A stretch of DNA of 34,363 nucleotides, taken from Schoenoplectus triqueter (taxonomy: Eukaryota; Streptophyta; Magnoliopsida; Poales; Cyperaceae). A model generated the notes under the pieces. It saw nothing but the letters and a program-made list of their open reading frames with translations, had not been told where the DNA came from and ran no database searches. The translations under genes and the position numbers were made by a program. The stretch is taken from contig CAXKVV010001902.1 in NCBI GenBank assembly GCA_964058805.1, positions 1 to 34,363 on the forward strand, read 5' to 3'. Positions within the stretch are counted from its first letter, which is position 1. Every line of letters begins with the position of its first letter. This document shows positions 1-13,370 of the stretch, piece by piece.

Positions 1-2940
1 CGGCATGATCAGTATTCTGTATTCATAATATCGGTAATATAATAAAATAAAAATTTGCTAAGATCATCATTGTCATGATATCTACGGTGGTTAACAGGAG
101 CAGAGTTAGAATTTCACTATAGAGGATGGATTGGCAGGATCTAAAAAATAATTATAATATATCAAAAATATAATATAAAATTATTAAATAATAATGATAT
201 TGACAACAATAGTAAATTATAATGTCACTAATATAACATAAGAAAAAGAAAAAATATATTATATGTATAATAAATATATTTTTTTTCTAAAATAGAGACT
301 AAATTGATAACTAATTTTCTTAATAGAGGGGTTAATTAGTAATTTTTATACAAATATAACTGATTTTCATAACATTTAAGTAAATCATGGGGCATGTCCT
401 CCTAGTCTCCCTTAAATCTGCCCCAGTGATCAATGTGCCAATAGTTAGACCAATTATTTAGTAAAATCCAGCCAAATATCAATATCTGCTTCCAGATTCC
501 AGAAGCAAGTTTTACTAACTTATGTTATTGTGATACCATATAATTTAAGTAGTGAAAAATATTTATATAGCTTGATAAGCATTGGCATCATTCAAAAATA
601 GTTTTGGCAGATTCAACATAACTAGACTATTGCCTCTGTTTTGCTCCGTGAGAAGACGTATACCGACAGGAAATAACACTTTTTTTCTTTTCAATTATAC
701 AATTATTTTTGAAAAAAAAATATATTTAACAAAATTTAGCATGTAAATGTATTTATTTTTTAAAAATTAAATACACAAAATACGGTCAACCTTATAGTAT
801 TCACGCAGACGAACTCGAAAATTAGTATGCTTTAAAAGTGACACGCACCTTAATCACATCGAACACATTTTTTGAACAAAAATAATTGAGTACCAACCAT
901 GTAACCATTCAAACTTTGCAAAATTGAAAATTTACTATTAAAAATTGAAATCATTTGTTTATATGAGAAGTGATTCAATTACCATCATTATTGATATCTA
1001 TGATGTCTACTTATTTATTAATGCATAAATTTTAAAATATAAACTGTTGGATGTATTTTTTATCATCTCAATTATATGTATATGAAAAAAAAATTAACTT
1101 TATTTGAATAGCTATCAAGCAACAAGTTTAAACTGTAAAATTTGATCCGTTGATTTTATTAAAACTTGATGCATATATAAATAATATTAAAATAGTATAA
1201 TTTTTTTTATATATAAGATGATATTTATAAAATATTCCTTCAATATATTTAAAAATTTAAATAATAACTATTTAATATTTAATTTTATTACACCGATGTA
1301 ACATCGAAATGATGATAATTTGATTTTTTTTCTTTTTTATCTAACTATGACATGATAGTTTCTTAAATAATTTAACATTGCAAATAAAAATTTATAAAAA
1401 TATTTGGATCAAAATACCCTTCTGATCATTAGAAATTACGACAACAACCTATTCTTTTTTTTATTGCCACCACTAGTTGGTAATTGGAATACTTAGTGTA
1501 GTAACTATTTGAATTCATTGTGACCGTCGAATTTGTATTATGAACTGTCTAAAACTTAATTTTCACCTTAGATTTATGGGCCACTCAAATTTGAATACTT
1601 TACCCCATAGCGTATTCTAGACGATGTGGATTCCTTTTTCGGGCACACATATTGCGTACCATTTAGCACAGCGCCGCAGCATGCCAACAATTGGTGCATC
1701 AATACGTCACTTGGGTAATCGTGAATTTTGTAATTGATTATAAAATTTTATTAAAATGTCGTATCTGGCTTCAAGTTCTTTTATACAAATACAAGCATCA
1801 CCTGGGCCCGTGAAATGTGGGAAAGGAAAAGACATAACAATTCGCGCATATCTCATAATTCAATGCCTTTATGCATAGCAATCAGATAAATTTATGAGGA
1901 TGCAAGTATTTCAAAATGCTCTAGTTATCTATTCCAAAATTCAACCAGAGCATGAATCTAAGCCTGCAATTTGTACATAAGCCTACGATGGAATTGTACA
2001 TTTCGTTATTTATATCTCATACTTAATTGTTAATTTTGAAATATACCTTAATATCATTGGATAATTGTGTCCATGAAAAATTTAAGAATATTTAATTATC
2101 CACAACGGAAATCAAACATTTCTTTTTGAATATGAGTTCATGTAAACATCTAGACATTAGTATGCTATAAATAAGTTTCCTACTTTGCTTAATAGACTTT
2201 CATTCTCTCTCAGAATTATTAATTTCTCTCACGCAATGATGTGATGATCAAATAAGTTTTAGCAACCGATTATTGAGAGATCCATCAAAATCTGAGTGGA
2301 GAGCAATTGCGCTTCAACATGAATTCATCATCATGGAAGAGATTACGATTCTCTATAACTGAATATAATCTCCAACTCCAGTTTCATAGCGAGTTCAATC
2401 AATAATGACAGAGATATGATCTAACAAGAGAGCGAGCTTCTGTCTCCAGAAAAAAAAACTCTACTCTTCTTCCTTTTTTGATTCACACCTTTTTTCCCAT
2501 AAAAAAACCTAGAGTAAGATTATTGTTAGAAATATTAAACTTATATTTTACCTCCTAAAAAAATATAAAAGTAGAAATTTCAGCATTATATATCCATGTT
2601 AGAGTAAAAAGGGAAAAAAGAAAAGCAAAATGGAATTCTGTCGTAGAAATCAAATAAGTATGTGCTTTCATAGAAAGAAACTATAATGGAATCCTGTCAT
2701 AGTTTGACAGACCGTCCGATTTCATTTAATGGTGCAAATTAATAATGTAAGTAATTTTTTTAAGTATTTCTGAATCATAATAAATAAACAATGGCAGCGG
2801 ATGTTAATTCATTTATGAAATAAAATCCGACTATACCAAAACCCAAAAACAATATACAATGTACCTGAATGATTGCAGAGGACCCAGCTAATGACTACAA
2901 ACTCGCAACAAAGATTATGTGGGTCCCCTCTACCAGTATT
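1..2940. other. AT-rich intergenic DNA
   Basis: No open frame of gene quality is seen on either strand. The stretch is mostly poly-A/T runs. It holds one interspersed repeat (965-1322, listed separately). Around 2171-2300 there is a TATA-like TATAAATAAG followed by a CTCTCTCAG leader-like stretch, which could be the promoter part of an old LTR, but no primer-binding site or second LTR was found. The phrase AATGGAATTCTGTCGTAG near 2630 recurs almost unchanged near 2687, a small local duplication. Otherwise nothing is recognised. Confidence 0.6.
965..1322 (+). repeat. Interspersed MITE-like repeat, copy 1 (about 360 bp)
   Basis: This segment matches the reverse complement of 23390-23755 over its whole length, with blocks such as TCATCTCAATTATATGTATA and AAGATGATATTTATAAAATA shared. 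The outer ends are imperfect inverted repeats: the left end reads TTCAATTACCATCATTATTG, and the right end, read backwards, TCAAATTATCATCATTTCG. It has no coding capacity. Length, terminal inverted repeats and AT content fit a MITE. No convincing target duplication was found, so the family assignment is open. Confidence 0.6.
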
Positions 2941-2944
2941 AAAC

Positions 2945-2952
2945 TATTTAAG
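2945..2952 (+). promoter_or_regulatory. Possible TATA box of the TPX2-like gene
   Basis: TATTTAAG lies 234 bp upstream of the chosen ATG at 3186. It is followed by a pyrimidine-rich, less AT-rich leader (about 2980-3185) that looks like a plant 5'UTR. The position of transcription start is inferred, not seen. Confidence 0.35.
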
Positions 2953-3185
2953 TCTGTACAGTCAACACTCCCAGCCAGTAAGGACATTTTCGTCATTTCA
3001 ACTTCGTGCCTCCCGACCCCGCATTCAAATTCCCTTCTCTCAGCCCCTTCCAAAAAATACACAGGGTAAGAAATTATCAAGAAGAAAATAAAAACAAAAA
3101 AAGCGCCTCCATTAACGGCCTCGCCTCCTTCGCTTAAAATCTTGCTTACCCGTTTACTCCTTGGTAAGGTTTTCTTGTCTATGCG

Positions 3186-6100
3186 ATGGACGAGGAGATG
3201 GGAGATGCGATTGAAGGCGATCGATGGCTTGGTTTCGACATTGATTTTGATTACGAGTATGATGCGCCGAAATACTTCGATTTGAGCGGGGAGGAACCGG
3301 TAATGGAGGCTAGTTCGGCCGAGAAGTGGTTTGATACTGCTGGGAGTTGTCCTCCTTCTCGTACGCTCTCTTATACTGATCAAAGTCGCAAGATTTTGCG
3401 CCCCCCCTCTCTTTGAGTGTTTCTTTGTAGTATTTTATACAGGAGCTTAACATTCATATTTTAGTTAGTAGCGAGAACAACACTTATTGGTTGATAAATT
3501 AGAAGCAATTTTGGGTTTTTCAGCGTGTACTGATGTAATTTGAAAGTTCACAGGGATTATAACGCGAAATTATCTTCTCGTATTCTTCTTTTGGTTTGCA
3601 TCCATGACCCGTAAAAAGTCAAAATTTTCATCGATTAGTCAAACTCGCAAGAATTTATCTTTTCAAGTTCAGTGCTTTGTATATGTGACTATTTAGGCCT
3701 TAAGTTGCCAATAAAGAAGTTAACTTCTTGTTATTAATTCTTTAGATTAATAATAGTTAGGGGAAAAAATTAGAAACGAAGCTCGGGGTCTTAGTGAGCA
3801 TTGATGTGATTTTGAAAGTTTACAAGGATCAGAGTGTAAATTTATTATCCACAAAAGTTCTCTATATACTCGGGGCTACCCTTATAACCTGATCAATTCA
3901 CAGGTTATTTTTTTTCTCTTTCTGGAGCATTTTTTTTATTCTTTTCTTTATATCTGTTTTGTTTGTGGCAAAGGGGAAAAAATACTCAAGAGGGTTCAAA
4001 CTTGTTTTTTTTTTTATTGGCAGCAGAAGTGATTTTGAATTTTTTTCAAGATTCATTGCCAACATTTGTCTGTTCCTCTCTATTGTCCTTCCTGTAACAT
4101 AACACATGTTTCCCAATAAAAGTTTTTATTGATCAGGAGCCATCAGATGTTTAGTTTAATAGCCCATGTTCTGTCACAATGTTGGGCTTTAATGTAAACC
4201 GTTTGATTTATGTCAATTGCAGCAGTTATAATGAAGATAGTATGTGACAAAGATATGCTTTCTGGTGATGTCAATCATGATGCAGATGCAGAGGCTCAAC
4301 CTGAATTGAATGATGCAACTAACGGTATATAATCTATAAGAACTTAGTAAAAAAATTGGATACAATTAAGAGTTTAATCTGTCATTTTTTTTGCTGGTAC
4401 GGAATTAGTTAGCTCCACTTGTGTATGTTGAAACCTACAAGTAGAAACAGAAATCAAATATGAAAAGTTTAAAGGAGATTACAAGTTGATGAAACTATAG
4501 ATATAAATGCTTTTTTTATATGCATGTGCATTTACTTGCTGCTCGTGATCAGTAGTCCACTGGGTGTCGAGCAATTAGTCTTCACTCACTGTTAAATATT
4601 ATGTTTAATCTATATTTTCTGTTGTTTTTCTACAAAATATTTTTTCTAAATTCTTTTTCTTTAGAAGGAGCTCATTGTAGGATAATAGAAAATGTGCCAA
4701 AAGTGGGTTTCAAGCCAAGGGTTAAGAGTTACACTTCCAAGATATCGACTCTTATGAAACCCACTGCAAGTTATTTGGCGAAGAAAACTCAACGATATGA
4801 AGCGATCTCTCTGATCAAGTATGCCATTTCCTTGCCACTATCACACACAACTTGTTATATACGATCTCATCTTAAACTCAAATGGAGAACATAAAAAATT
4901 GACTGAAAAAAAAACTAAAATATTGACATTTCTTTTTCAGAAATGATAAGCTGAATACTTTCAAAATTTTGGAAAGCTCTGGGGAATCAAAAGATTGTAC
5001 AGTTCAAGCAGCTAAGAGACAGAGATTAGAAAAAGGTCACCTCAGCAAGGTATTATCATTTATCACACATAACTTGATTGCTTTATAATGTCTGTAACAA
5101 TTTTAAGCCATTATGTAAATAATGCCAATCTTGTAATGCTACTACTTGAGCTTGCCAGTTTAATTCCTTATGCATAATTATGTGCCTACAACATGTAAGA
5201 TTACTCTTTACATTTGGTAGTTGACCAAACTCAGAAGTAACATTTTCATTGATTTTATTTGTTTCAATACAGGCAACTGGTACAGCCCAACCTGATTTAA
5301 TTCACAAGACTCGTGATAAGGTACAGTTTCAATATTGATTTAAAAAAAATGTTTATAATTCTTATTTCTTATTGGATCTGGTTTATCATTTTTGGATTGG
5401 TTCAGTTTAAGCATGCTAAATCATTACTATCATGGTCTCATGATTTTTTTAATAGAATCTGAATATTGATTGTAGACTGATAGAGCGCATGCAAACAACA
5501 ATGTGGGTCCTGCTAGAATGAGATTAACGATACCCAGAGAACCTGATCTTCAAACCATGAGACGCGCTGAGAGATTTCACGCTCGTAGAGGGTATTTTAT
5601 TTTTTAGAAGTGACTATGTTAACCTTAAAACCACCAGTGCATATAGAGTGGCAATACAACTTTTGAAACTTTATATTAAGCTGGTAGCCCATTGCATATC
5701 TGTTTAGTCCATATTAAGATAGATTGATTATGATTAATGACTCATTGACCTTTGTTTTCATTTTTATTTTAGGGCTTCCTTTGTTGAAGCTTGTTTACTG
5801 ACTTTATATCCTTTCCAAATTCCAGGTCAATCAAAGCCAAAGAGCTACCAGAACAACATATGCAGCTGGAAGCTCTACATAAACCGCATCCTTCTGACAA
5901 AAATGTTGTTCTAAAATCATTTGAACTTTTATTATACGTTTTAATGTTAATTTATACATTCTAATTTGAAAAGTTGACTTGATTCTTTTTATAATTGGAT
6001 CAGGAGTTCCATCTAATGAACAAAAGCAGAGCACTTGGGGACCCATCTGGCATTGCATCCAAGGTAAGTTTAATAATGTTGTGCAATTTGTACTATGTCC

Positions 6101-7712
6101 TTCATAAAGTATGAATTTTCTGTACAAATAAGTCTATATATCAGCTTGTATCCCTACAATAAGTCCGCTAGTTAAGGCTGAAGGCCCAAAGCTGAAAGTT
6201 TTCTTTTCTGTGACACCTTTCTTAGGCAATGTAATACTAGTATTGCAAAATTGTTTCAGGCAGTAGAAGGTTGTGACAGAGTCCTCAGAAGGTCAGAGAA
6301 CAGGAATTCTCAACTTAATAGGCAAGCTATATAACTTCTCCTTTATGTTTTTTTTTTCATTTTTAGAAATAAAAATATATTTTATCTGGTTAGAGATTGT
6401 GCTCTCTGTTGACGTGAGTCTTATGTCAAGCAGAAGCAGTGGTAATAAAAAGCAAGGGGGTAGAAGCAGTATATTCGTTTTTAAAGCGGAAGTCACAAAT
6501 AAGAAGGTATGAAATGTAGGATTGTCCAGTTAATTAAGGTGCTTATTTGCGATATTGTTGGCTGTTGTCAAACTGTACCCAGCCTTGTTGGATAATTGAC
6601 CGCAACAGATCTTGTATTTGTAATTAACACCCAGCTGTTAACATATGATGTTAAGGCAAGCAAAATGTGACCAGTTAATCACATAATAAATACATTTTGT
6701 ATTAACTGATTGAAATCTTCTTGTGGCAACTGGCAAGTCAGACCTGAAGTCCAGTGTACTTATCAGTGTTTCATTAGTTCGATTTCAATTTGGCTAATCA
6801 GAGGATGAAAATACTTTTACCATCCACAGTCCAGACTCCAAATCACTGGTTGTAAGTATACTCTCTAAATGTACAAAAATCTTGTTGGGCACAAGTTATT
6901 GTGTATGACCTTGTGATGCGATGATACGATAATCTTAATATTAGTTATTTTAATATAAAATTTAGAAAATGGACATAGAAAATGAGCATGTATTTGGTCT
7001 GCTGAGTCTTTTCTTGACCTTGATTCATTTACCAGAACATTTTGATTACTGGCTTGCTATTCTGGTTGTTCAGTAGTCTGTAGTCCTTGATGAGAAGTTC
7101 TCTAATTTTGGTGTCAATCTAAGAAAGTAAGAAACATGTTAATGGACCAGGTGGCACCAAGCAATGGAAATGTGATTATATCAAGAAAAACAAAGCCACA
7201 GTCCACTATGCCTAAGGTTTCACACTATTCATTATACGTAGTGATCCTTTTCAAATGTTTCTTTACATATTAGCTTGCTATTTTTGTAATTGTTTTTCTG
7301 TTTATTTTAGGAGCAGAAATTATATACTAGTAAAAGGCAACAAAATCCACCTCCATTGACCGAAGTCTTTAACAAAGTGAGAAGCTTCAATCTAAACAAT
7401 TTTTGCACCATTGTTCTATTCTTTAATTTTCTATTCTTGGTTCTCTATTTTAAATGACCTTTGTTTCTTTTCTAATGAACTGCAGCTCTCACTTGCTAAT
7501 GTAGCACGGAATGTTTCAACTTCCAAAACCCCGGTTTTTGTACCATCTGCTCATAGTCTGAAGGTGCTCTCTCTCTCTCTCTCTCTCTGGCTATCAGTCT
7601 ATCTCTCTGCAATTTTGCAGAATTAATGTAACCTTACATTTTTACCAATTTTCTTACTACATTTTGCAAGGATTCAAAAGAGAACATAGGGATCAACCAT
7701 TTACGTTGTTAG
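3186..7712 (+). CDS. TPX2-like microtubule/spindle protein, about 13 coding exons
   Basis: Proposed coding exons: 3186-3360, 4223-4324, 4665-4818, 4941-5049, 5273-5320, 5476-5591, 5826-5904, 6004-6063, 6260-6291, 6434-6506, 7151-7216, 7311-7376, 7486-7563, 7671-7712 (stop TAG). The phases agree across all joins, giving about 399 residues. The N-terminus has the Aurora-kinase-binding type motif YEYDAPKYFDL followed by AEKWFDTAGSCPPS, as in plant TPX2 and TPX2-like proteins. Further family landmarks in order are MKPTASYLAK, AAKRQRLEKG, LTIPREPDLQTMRRAERF, EFHL, FKAEVTNKK, NPPPLTEVFNKLSL and a terminal DSKENIG. The family binds microtubules and acts in spindle assembly and Aurora kinase activation. 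The two basic boxes that normally read like KARPLNKKI are strongly altered here: the exon at 5826 gives IKAKELPEQ and the exon at 6434 gives FKAEVTNKK. The 6260 exon end is uncertain: a GT donor at 6292 or a GC donor at 6322 both keep frame. The 5905 donor (AAT|GTTGTT) is weak. It could be a diverging paralogue or an early pseudogene, although no stop interrupts the frame. Confidence 0.78.
7564..7590 (+). repeat. CT dinucleotide microsatellite in the last intron
   Basis: An uninterrupted CT run directly follows the GTG donor of the 7486-7563 exon. It is a likely length-variable marker and does not alter the coding sequence. Confidence 0.8.
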
Positions 7713-8560
7713 GTTTGATGGAGAAGTGTATACAAGGCAGAGAAGGTTTTGTTATAGATGCTTTTTGTAGATACTATACAGGTGGTTCCTTTGTTCCAAA
7801 GCTGAGGTAAATATAATATTACTGTTTCATGATAAAACAATTCTGAATCGCTGATATATAGATATCTCCAATGTTCTGAATCTCTGATATATATTTCTTA
7901 TATATATGTGTATTAATTATTTTTGTAGATTTTCATTGGGCAGCATGGTCCATTTGTAGTAGGCTTCGCTTCACTGCTTTGCATTTGATCAATCCTTTTT
8001 TTTTCCTGATAAACTTGTCGTTTGGGAGTATATTTCCTTATAGTGGCCTTGAGCATGATTTTGAATGTTCACTGGTCGTGATGCTTATGCTTGTTAACCT
8101 TCTGTTAACGGTTAAAGAGAATCTAAACATAGATTTACAGATGTACAGTAGAAAAAAGTTTTGCTGCTTATTGCTTTTTGTAATTTTTGTTGTAAATTGC
8201 ATTAGTTCCTATTCTACCTGAATGGGATATAAAGGCTTTATCACACAAAGCGATTTGACCGTTACACGAGTGCGACAGATGATATAAGATATTTGAGATC
8301 ACAATGTGAAGTCAATGGAAGGTTTTTCCACTGCGCAAAAGGAAGAGAAAATGGAGAAACTAACCTTGAGTTATCTTAATCGTATAAGATGCTTGTCTTG
8401 TGATATTTTATAAGGAAGCATCATTTTGAGAGGGATCAGTAGACTTTATATTTAAAGGAGTTGATTTCTGAGTATTTTATAACGTTTCAGATGCAAACCT
8501 GTTAATCCCATACAGATGAATAGTTTTTATAATTTTTCTCAATTTATATTGAAGGAATTG
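7713..8560 (+). other. Probable 3'UTR and downstream flank of the TPX2-like gene
   Basis: The sequence after the stop is less AT-rich at first (7713-7803), then holds a possible donor (GCTGAG|GTAAAT) and several pyrimidine-AG acceptor-like sites, so the 3'UTR may be spliced. No strong AATAAA signal at a defined distance stands out. The 80-codon open frame at 7979 has no recognisable protein features. Confidence 0.35.
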
Positions 8561-10240
8561 TTTATTTAAAATTTGCATTTATAAGATTCGGACAGTTCTA
8601 TTGTTTGTTCTCAAATTAAAAACATTATTACAGTTTGGTTCCATAATTTGACCATATCTACTATAGCCTAAAATTACCAGTAATGAACGATAGCTATTCC
8701 ACAAGTTTATCTGGTACAAGACGTTCGATTCCAGTCTTGGAATAGTGACTGGCAGTTTTGATCTCATGAGATAATTATAATAAGTCCAGCTTTAGCTTAA
8801 GAATAGTCACTATTAACTTCAATTCTGATCTTAGGACCATGTTTGATCTCAGATCATATTTATTTTCTTTTCACTTTTCATGCCAGAATAATCAGGAAGC
8901 AGGTTTGCACATTCAACCTTCTCATTTTTCCAAATTTATCAGTAAATCTCTCAACTTTTGAAATTAATATTTATTTATTTATTTATTTTTTCATTTCTTC
9001 TGAAACTCAAAATTAATTTAAATATTTAATTTTGAAATTAATTGTCTTTCTCGGTTCGATGTTTTAATTTACTTGCAATGGAAAATAGAGGTGCAAATGC
9101 ATGGATTTATTTTAAATTTGTTGGTTGTCTTGAACATTAGTTGTAGTTTAATATCCTTAAGCATATCAACTCCAAGAAAAACAGATTTAGCTCTGTAAAT
9201 TGTACTTCTTTGTGCAATACCTAAATGAAGGATTATATCGTTAACTCTCTTTTGTTCAACAAGTGTATGTGTCTTTAACTTTCTGTCACAATGATGTTTA
9301 TTATGAAAGTTCAAATGTGAATGACATTGACCTTCATTTTTATCTAAAAAACTCTAACTAGGCATATGCATCGTATGCTCGTAAAATGATGCACATGCAC
9401 TCAATTATAAACGCATATGAAATCCGTTTATTTTTATTTAATTTGTATCGTATTTGAACAAGGATTTGACACGCGAGTAAGCTTGTTTTTTTTATTAATG
9501 GCATTGAAAAAAAACATTACATTATTAAAACAAGAATATGATCAATCAATACAAAATAACATGCGATAATTTAGATTTGTACATTTCATTTTATAACATT
9601 AGTTATTATGAACAAATTAATGTATACAACAATTTATAGATTTGTCAGAAGTGCACGCGACTTCAATTTTATCATAGCATGCCTGTTTATCCTTCTCATT
9701 AAAATCTTATAATATTATGTACGTGACACCTCTAAATTAATATGTTTATTGTGCTATAATTTTAGATTATATTATATAAATTATTGATTTATTTAATATC
9801 TGCTATCTGTTAATGTTAACAGAGGAGAATTCGATCCAAACCGTTCCTACCTTTATCCAACGCGAACAGTACCATTCACACCCGAGACCACACTGCACCA
9901 TTGACACCCAAACATAGTAATAACGTCTTCATATTTTTTTGTTTTTGTTTTGAGAAATCATGTCTTCATAGTTAATGCAAACCAAAGCCCAAGAAAACTA
10001 CATTAAATACTGTCCATGTCTGTGCGACTGTATACCAAACAAAACAAGTGAAAACATAATATTAATATGCGCCAGAGTGAAGCTTTATTAAGTTATGGGA
10101 AACTGAAGGCAGTCACGAGAATTCACACACATGGAACTACTCAGAGCAGGTTATAATTCAGAATATTACAGATAAACTACTCTTGACGATGCCTAACAAA
10201 AAACATAATAAAAAAAATAACATATAAAAAAACAACATAT
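8561..10240. other. Spacer between the TPX2-like gene and MULE-A
   Basis: AT-rich sequence with a TATT tetranucleotide run near 8966-8990. A short, more GC-balanced stretch at 9830-9910 looks like promoter or leader DNA but has no downstream gene. The left end of MULE-A should lie at the right edge of this spacer, but no terminal inverted repeat like those at 18769, 24874 or 30084 is visible. 10178-10200 repeats the 3' tail of the last PMD exon (see 10181-10264). Confidence 0.5.
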
Positions 10241-10264
10241 AAACTACTCCTGACGACGCCTAAC
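10181..10264 (-). repeat. Partial duplication of the last PMD exon tail
   Basis: AAACTACTCTTGACGATGCC (10181-10200) and AAACTACTCCTGACGACGCC (10241-10260) are near-identical direct copies about 60 bp apart. The right copy is the coding end of the PMD gene, including its stop. The left copy lies in the presumed 3'UTR. Confidence 0.7.
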
Positions 10265-13047
10265 ATATCGACGTGCTCTCGGACGTGTCTGTAAAAATAA
10301 AGACGGTATATCAGTGAGCTGATTATTTTTTTAAACAATTAATATTGACTAAGTTGTAGAACAAACAACTAACCACGCTAGGTGTATATCGAGGAGGTGG
10401 ATGAACGTCACGTTGCTCCTGACCATGAGCAAGTGGAGTGAAATCTCGTGTCTGTGCAGGCTCTGCAGCATCATCCTAAATATGCGATGACTCTCCAGGC
10501 CCGGAAGGATAACCATACTGTAATGCTGACCGTACTGCGGATCCCATTGCTGGTCGTACTGCGGTACATGATCCATCGGTATCTGCTGGGTCTGTGAGAA
10601 ATGCTGAGTGCCGAATGGATCTGAGAACTGTGCACTCGATGGATCGGAAATCTCAACAGACAACCTAGCAATAACTTCGTTCCAATCGTAGTTCTCTGAC
10701 ATCTGTTAATACAATTCAAATCATTTAAATTACGCTATTAATACAGTTCAAATCATTTAAATCAAGGTATACAGTACTTACGTTGTCGAGGAGAGACGTG
10801 AAGTCAGCATTCTCATAGGGGAAATGTGGGGGATGAGTAGTGGAAGGAGTCGGTGCAGTCTCAGTATCACCCGTCGAATCCGGAATAGCATCAATATCCG
10901 TGGGTAATCCCGCCGCCGTAGGAAGCTCGTCCATCTTATGAGGCATGCCTGCATCCTCAAAATGCCCCTTGCAATCGGCGAGCGAAATCTTATCAAACCG
11001 TCTCCATCCCCTAGTGACCGCCCATCGGACCGCCTTTAGTGCACTCTTTGTAACTCTAGCGATCTGTTATACAATGATTACATACATATATTACTTATTA
11101 TCGAATAGTGCATATAGATATATAAATTTTATAAATTTTAATATACCGTGCGCTGTCTGTGAGGTACGTGAGAAATGTAGTCAATGTCAGGGATCTCCGC
11201 TGCCGAAGGTATAGGAGGTACGACATCACTCGGATTAAGTGGAGCGCTAGCGGCTCCATAGAAATCATACCACTGTCGATACCTCCTATAGTCCTCCGCA
11301 TTCCACTCTTCTTCATCCGGGTCTCGTGGAGGAAGCTCATCCCATATGTCTACATATGCCTGATGATGTTGTCTCCAGTTCATATTTTTCTTCTTGAATC
11401 CAAGCGCAGATAATTTCTGATGCTCCTCCAGAAATGCCTGCAAAATTAGTTAGTATAATTGTGCAAATAGTTAGTATAAGAAATAATAAATATAAAAATT
11501 ATAAATTTTTAGTATATATGGTAGAATACCTCGGGAAGTTGAGGCGGTACTGACTGAATTAAGCCGAACTATCGCCTCACCCGATCCGGATAGTACCATT
11601 CTACTATCGGAAAGTAAATAAGTGGAAGCCGACAAGTATACGAGTCCATAGAGTCGTCTACGCATGTCGGCAATAAGTGATGAACCGACTCGTACGGCCT
11701 CCAATTGACATGCGTGTGCGGCAACATAATCAGCTGATCCCTCACGTACTTCACACCGACGTGTGACGGATTGAGATATCTGTTCTTATCAAGCGTCCAT
11801 TTTCTATTATCAGTTCAAATTATGATTAGTGATTACACATATATTTTCATCGATTGATTGATTATTTTTAAATTAAATTATTACCTGCCAAAAGGCGCAC
11901 AACTATCACGGTCCGGTGTACCCCAGTCACTGAAAATGAATGCATCTGAGGCAGGTAATGGACGAGCTGGGGGCAAACACGTCCAGCTCCACAACAATAA
12001 CAAAAGCCACGGACCACCAATACTCCTTGTCAGTCCTTGGCATGCCACATCAAGACGCCGATATAAATAATCAAGTACCGTAGCGCCCCAATTTCTTCTT
12101 CTACCGAATTGTAAATCTTCCTGTAAATTAAATATTAGTAATAAAATTATTTAATTATGAAAGATAAATTATTTTAAATTCCTTAAAATACTTACCGTCA
12201 AAATCGGCAGAAGAAACGCCGGTACAGAGTCTCCACTGTTGTCGGGGAACATGATACACCCCGCCAACTCCAAAGCAAAACCGATCGCATATCGATTAAG
12301 ACCCTGATGATCATCTGCCTCTGGAGCGTGATCAAAGTGGGACCGTAACTCTCGTTGGGAAATAGAACGTCTGCAAAATTTTACATTTAGCTTAATCACA
12401 GTTTGTGAACAAAAATAATTAAAATTTTTGTACAGTCTAATAAATTACCTCCCATCTTTGCAGAATGCTGATATATCATCCTGCCCAAATAACTGACGGA
12501 TGTATGCTGAAAAATCTCCACCAGTATATCCAATCACCGGCTCACCAATGGTGGATAAACCCCACAGACATGCGACGTCCTAAAAAAATTATATTACTAT
12601 ACCATCTTTTTAATTTTGTAATTAAATTATTAATATTTTAGTATTTACCTCTAGAGTCATGGTCATCTCGCCAAAATTGAAGTGAAATGTGTGAGTTTTT
12701 GGTCTCCAAAACTCTATCAACGCGCTCAATAAACCTGTATCAATCTTTAAGTTACGGGCTTCCGCTTCTTGCACATAAATCTCACGCAGTTTGGCGAGAT
12801 GAAGAAATCCCATAACTCGCAACCTGCTCTGAATGTGCGAGATGTATGGCATCGTCGGACGGTGAGTGCGGAAACGAATGATATTGTTATCTCTCTGTAA
12901 TTTTCATTTCATAATTAGCTTCTCATATATATGTATTTTATTATTATTTTTAAGAATATAATGTACCTCTGCCTGACTATAATGTGTCCGATGTTTGTCT
13001 TCAGGGAGATAAATTATGATATTGTCATTTCGTTACTCGCCTGCCAT
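10244..13047 (-). pseudogene. Plant mobile domain (PMD, MAIN/MAIL1-like) gene of MULE-A, broken
   Basis: Ten exons can be traced on the - strand: 13047-12967, 12894-12649, 12579-12449, 12370-12196, 12120-11885, 11803-11530, 11437-11147, 11063-10782, 10702-10374 and 10288-10244. The splice sites match those of the MULE-B copy exon for exon for the first six. The unbroken frame would give about 696 residues. The PMD core includes [58 protein letters not shown] and a C-terminal YPDRVRR-FGLIQ block, which is typical of this family. PMD proteins are known as transposon passengers and as the domesticated plant proteins MAIN and MAIL1, which act in genome stability and silencing; their biochemical activity is not established. 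Damage: codon 5 is TAA, a TAG interrupts the RVRR-FGL block near 11568, and a one-base deletion plus a TAG lie near 10490-10530. The tail is Pro/Thr/Asp-rich and ends in a very basic RPRARRYVRRRQE. Confidence 0.85.
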
Positions 13048-13370
13048 TATCTAGTACAAAAATTCATTTCATAATTAATTTATAATTATTTTGTACTTCA
13101 TTTTTAATCTATCTATTATATAATTAAATAATAAATAATTTCTACAATTAAAATCCTAATGAAATATATTTTATTCTATAATTAAAAGCTTTTATTCTAC
13201 AAATAAATGAATTAAATCAATAATTAATCTATAATTAAATAATAAATAAATTATTTCTACAAAAATAATTAATAAATAATCTAAAATTATAATTACATAA
13301 TTCTATAATTTAATCTATAATTAAATATTTTTTTAATTAAATAGACAATTCAATATATAATTCATGAATA

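Noticed and set aside
2171..2520. TATAAATAAG plus CTCTCTCAG leader, possibly an LTR promoter
   Set aside because: No paired LTR, primer-binding site or retroelement coding sequence was found, so it is only mentioned in the intergenic entry.
6293..6496. - strand frame over TPX2-like exon 6434-6506
   Set aside because: It is the reverse shadow of a coding exon whose frame fits the family.
9774..9830. AGATTATATTATATAAATTATTG resembling a MULE-A left terminus
   Set aside because: The similarity is only that of AT-rich DNA. There is no palindrome array behind it and the flanking bases do not match those right of 18769.
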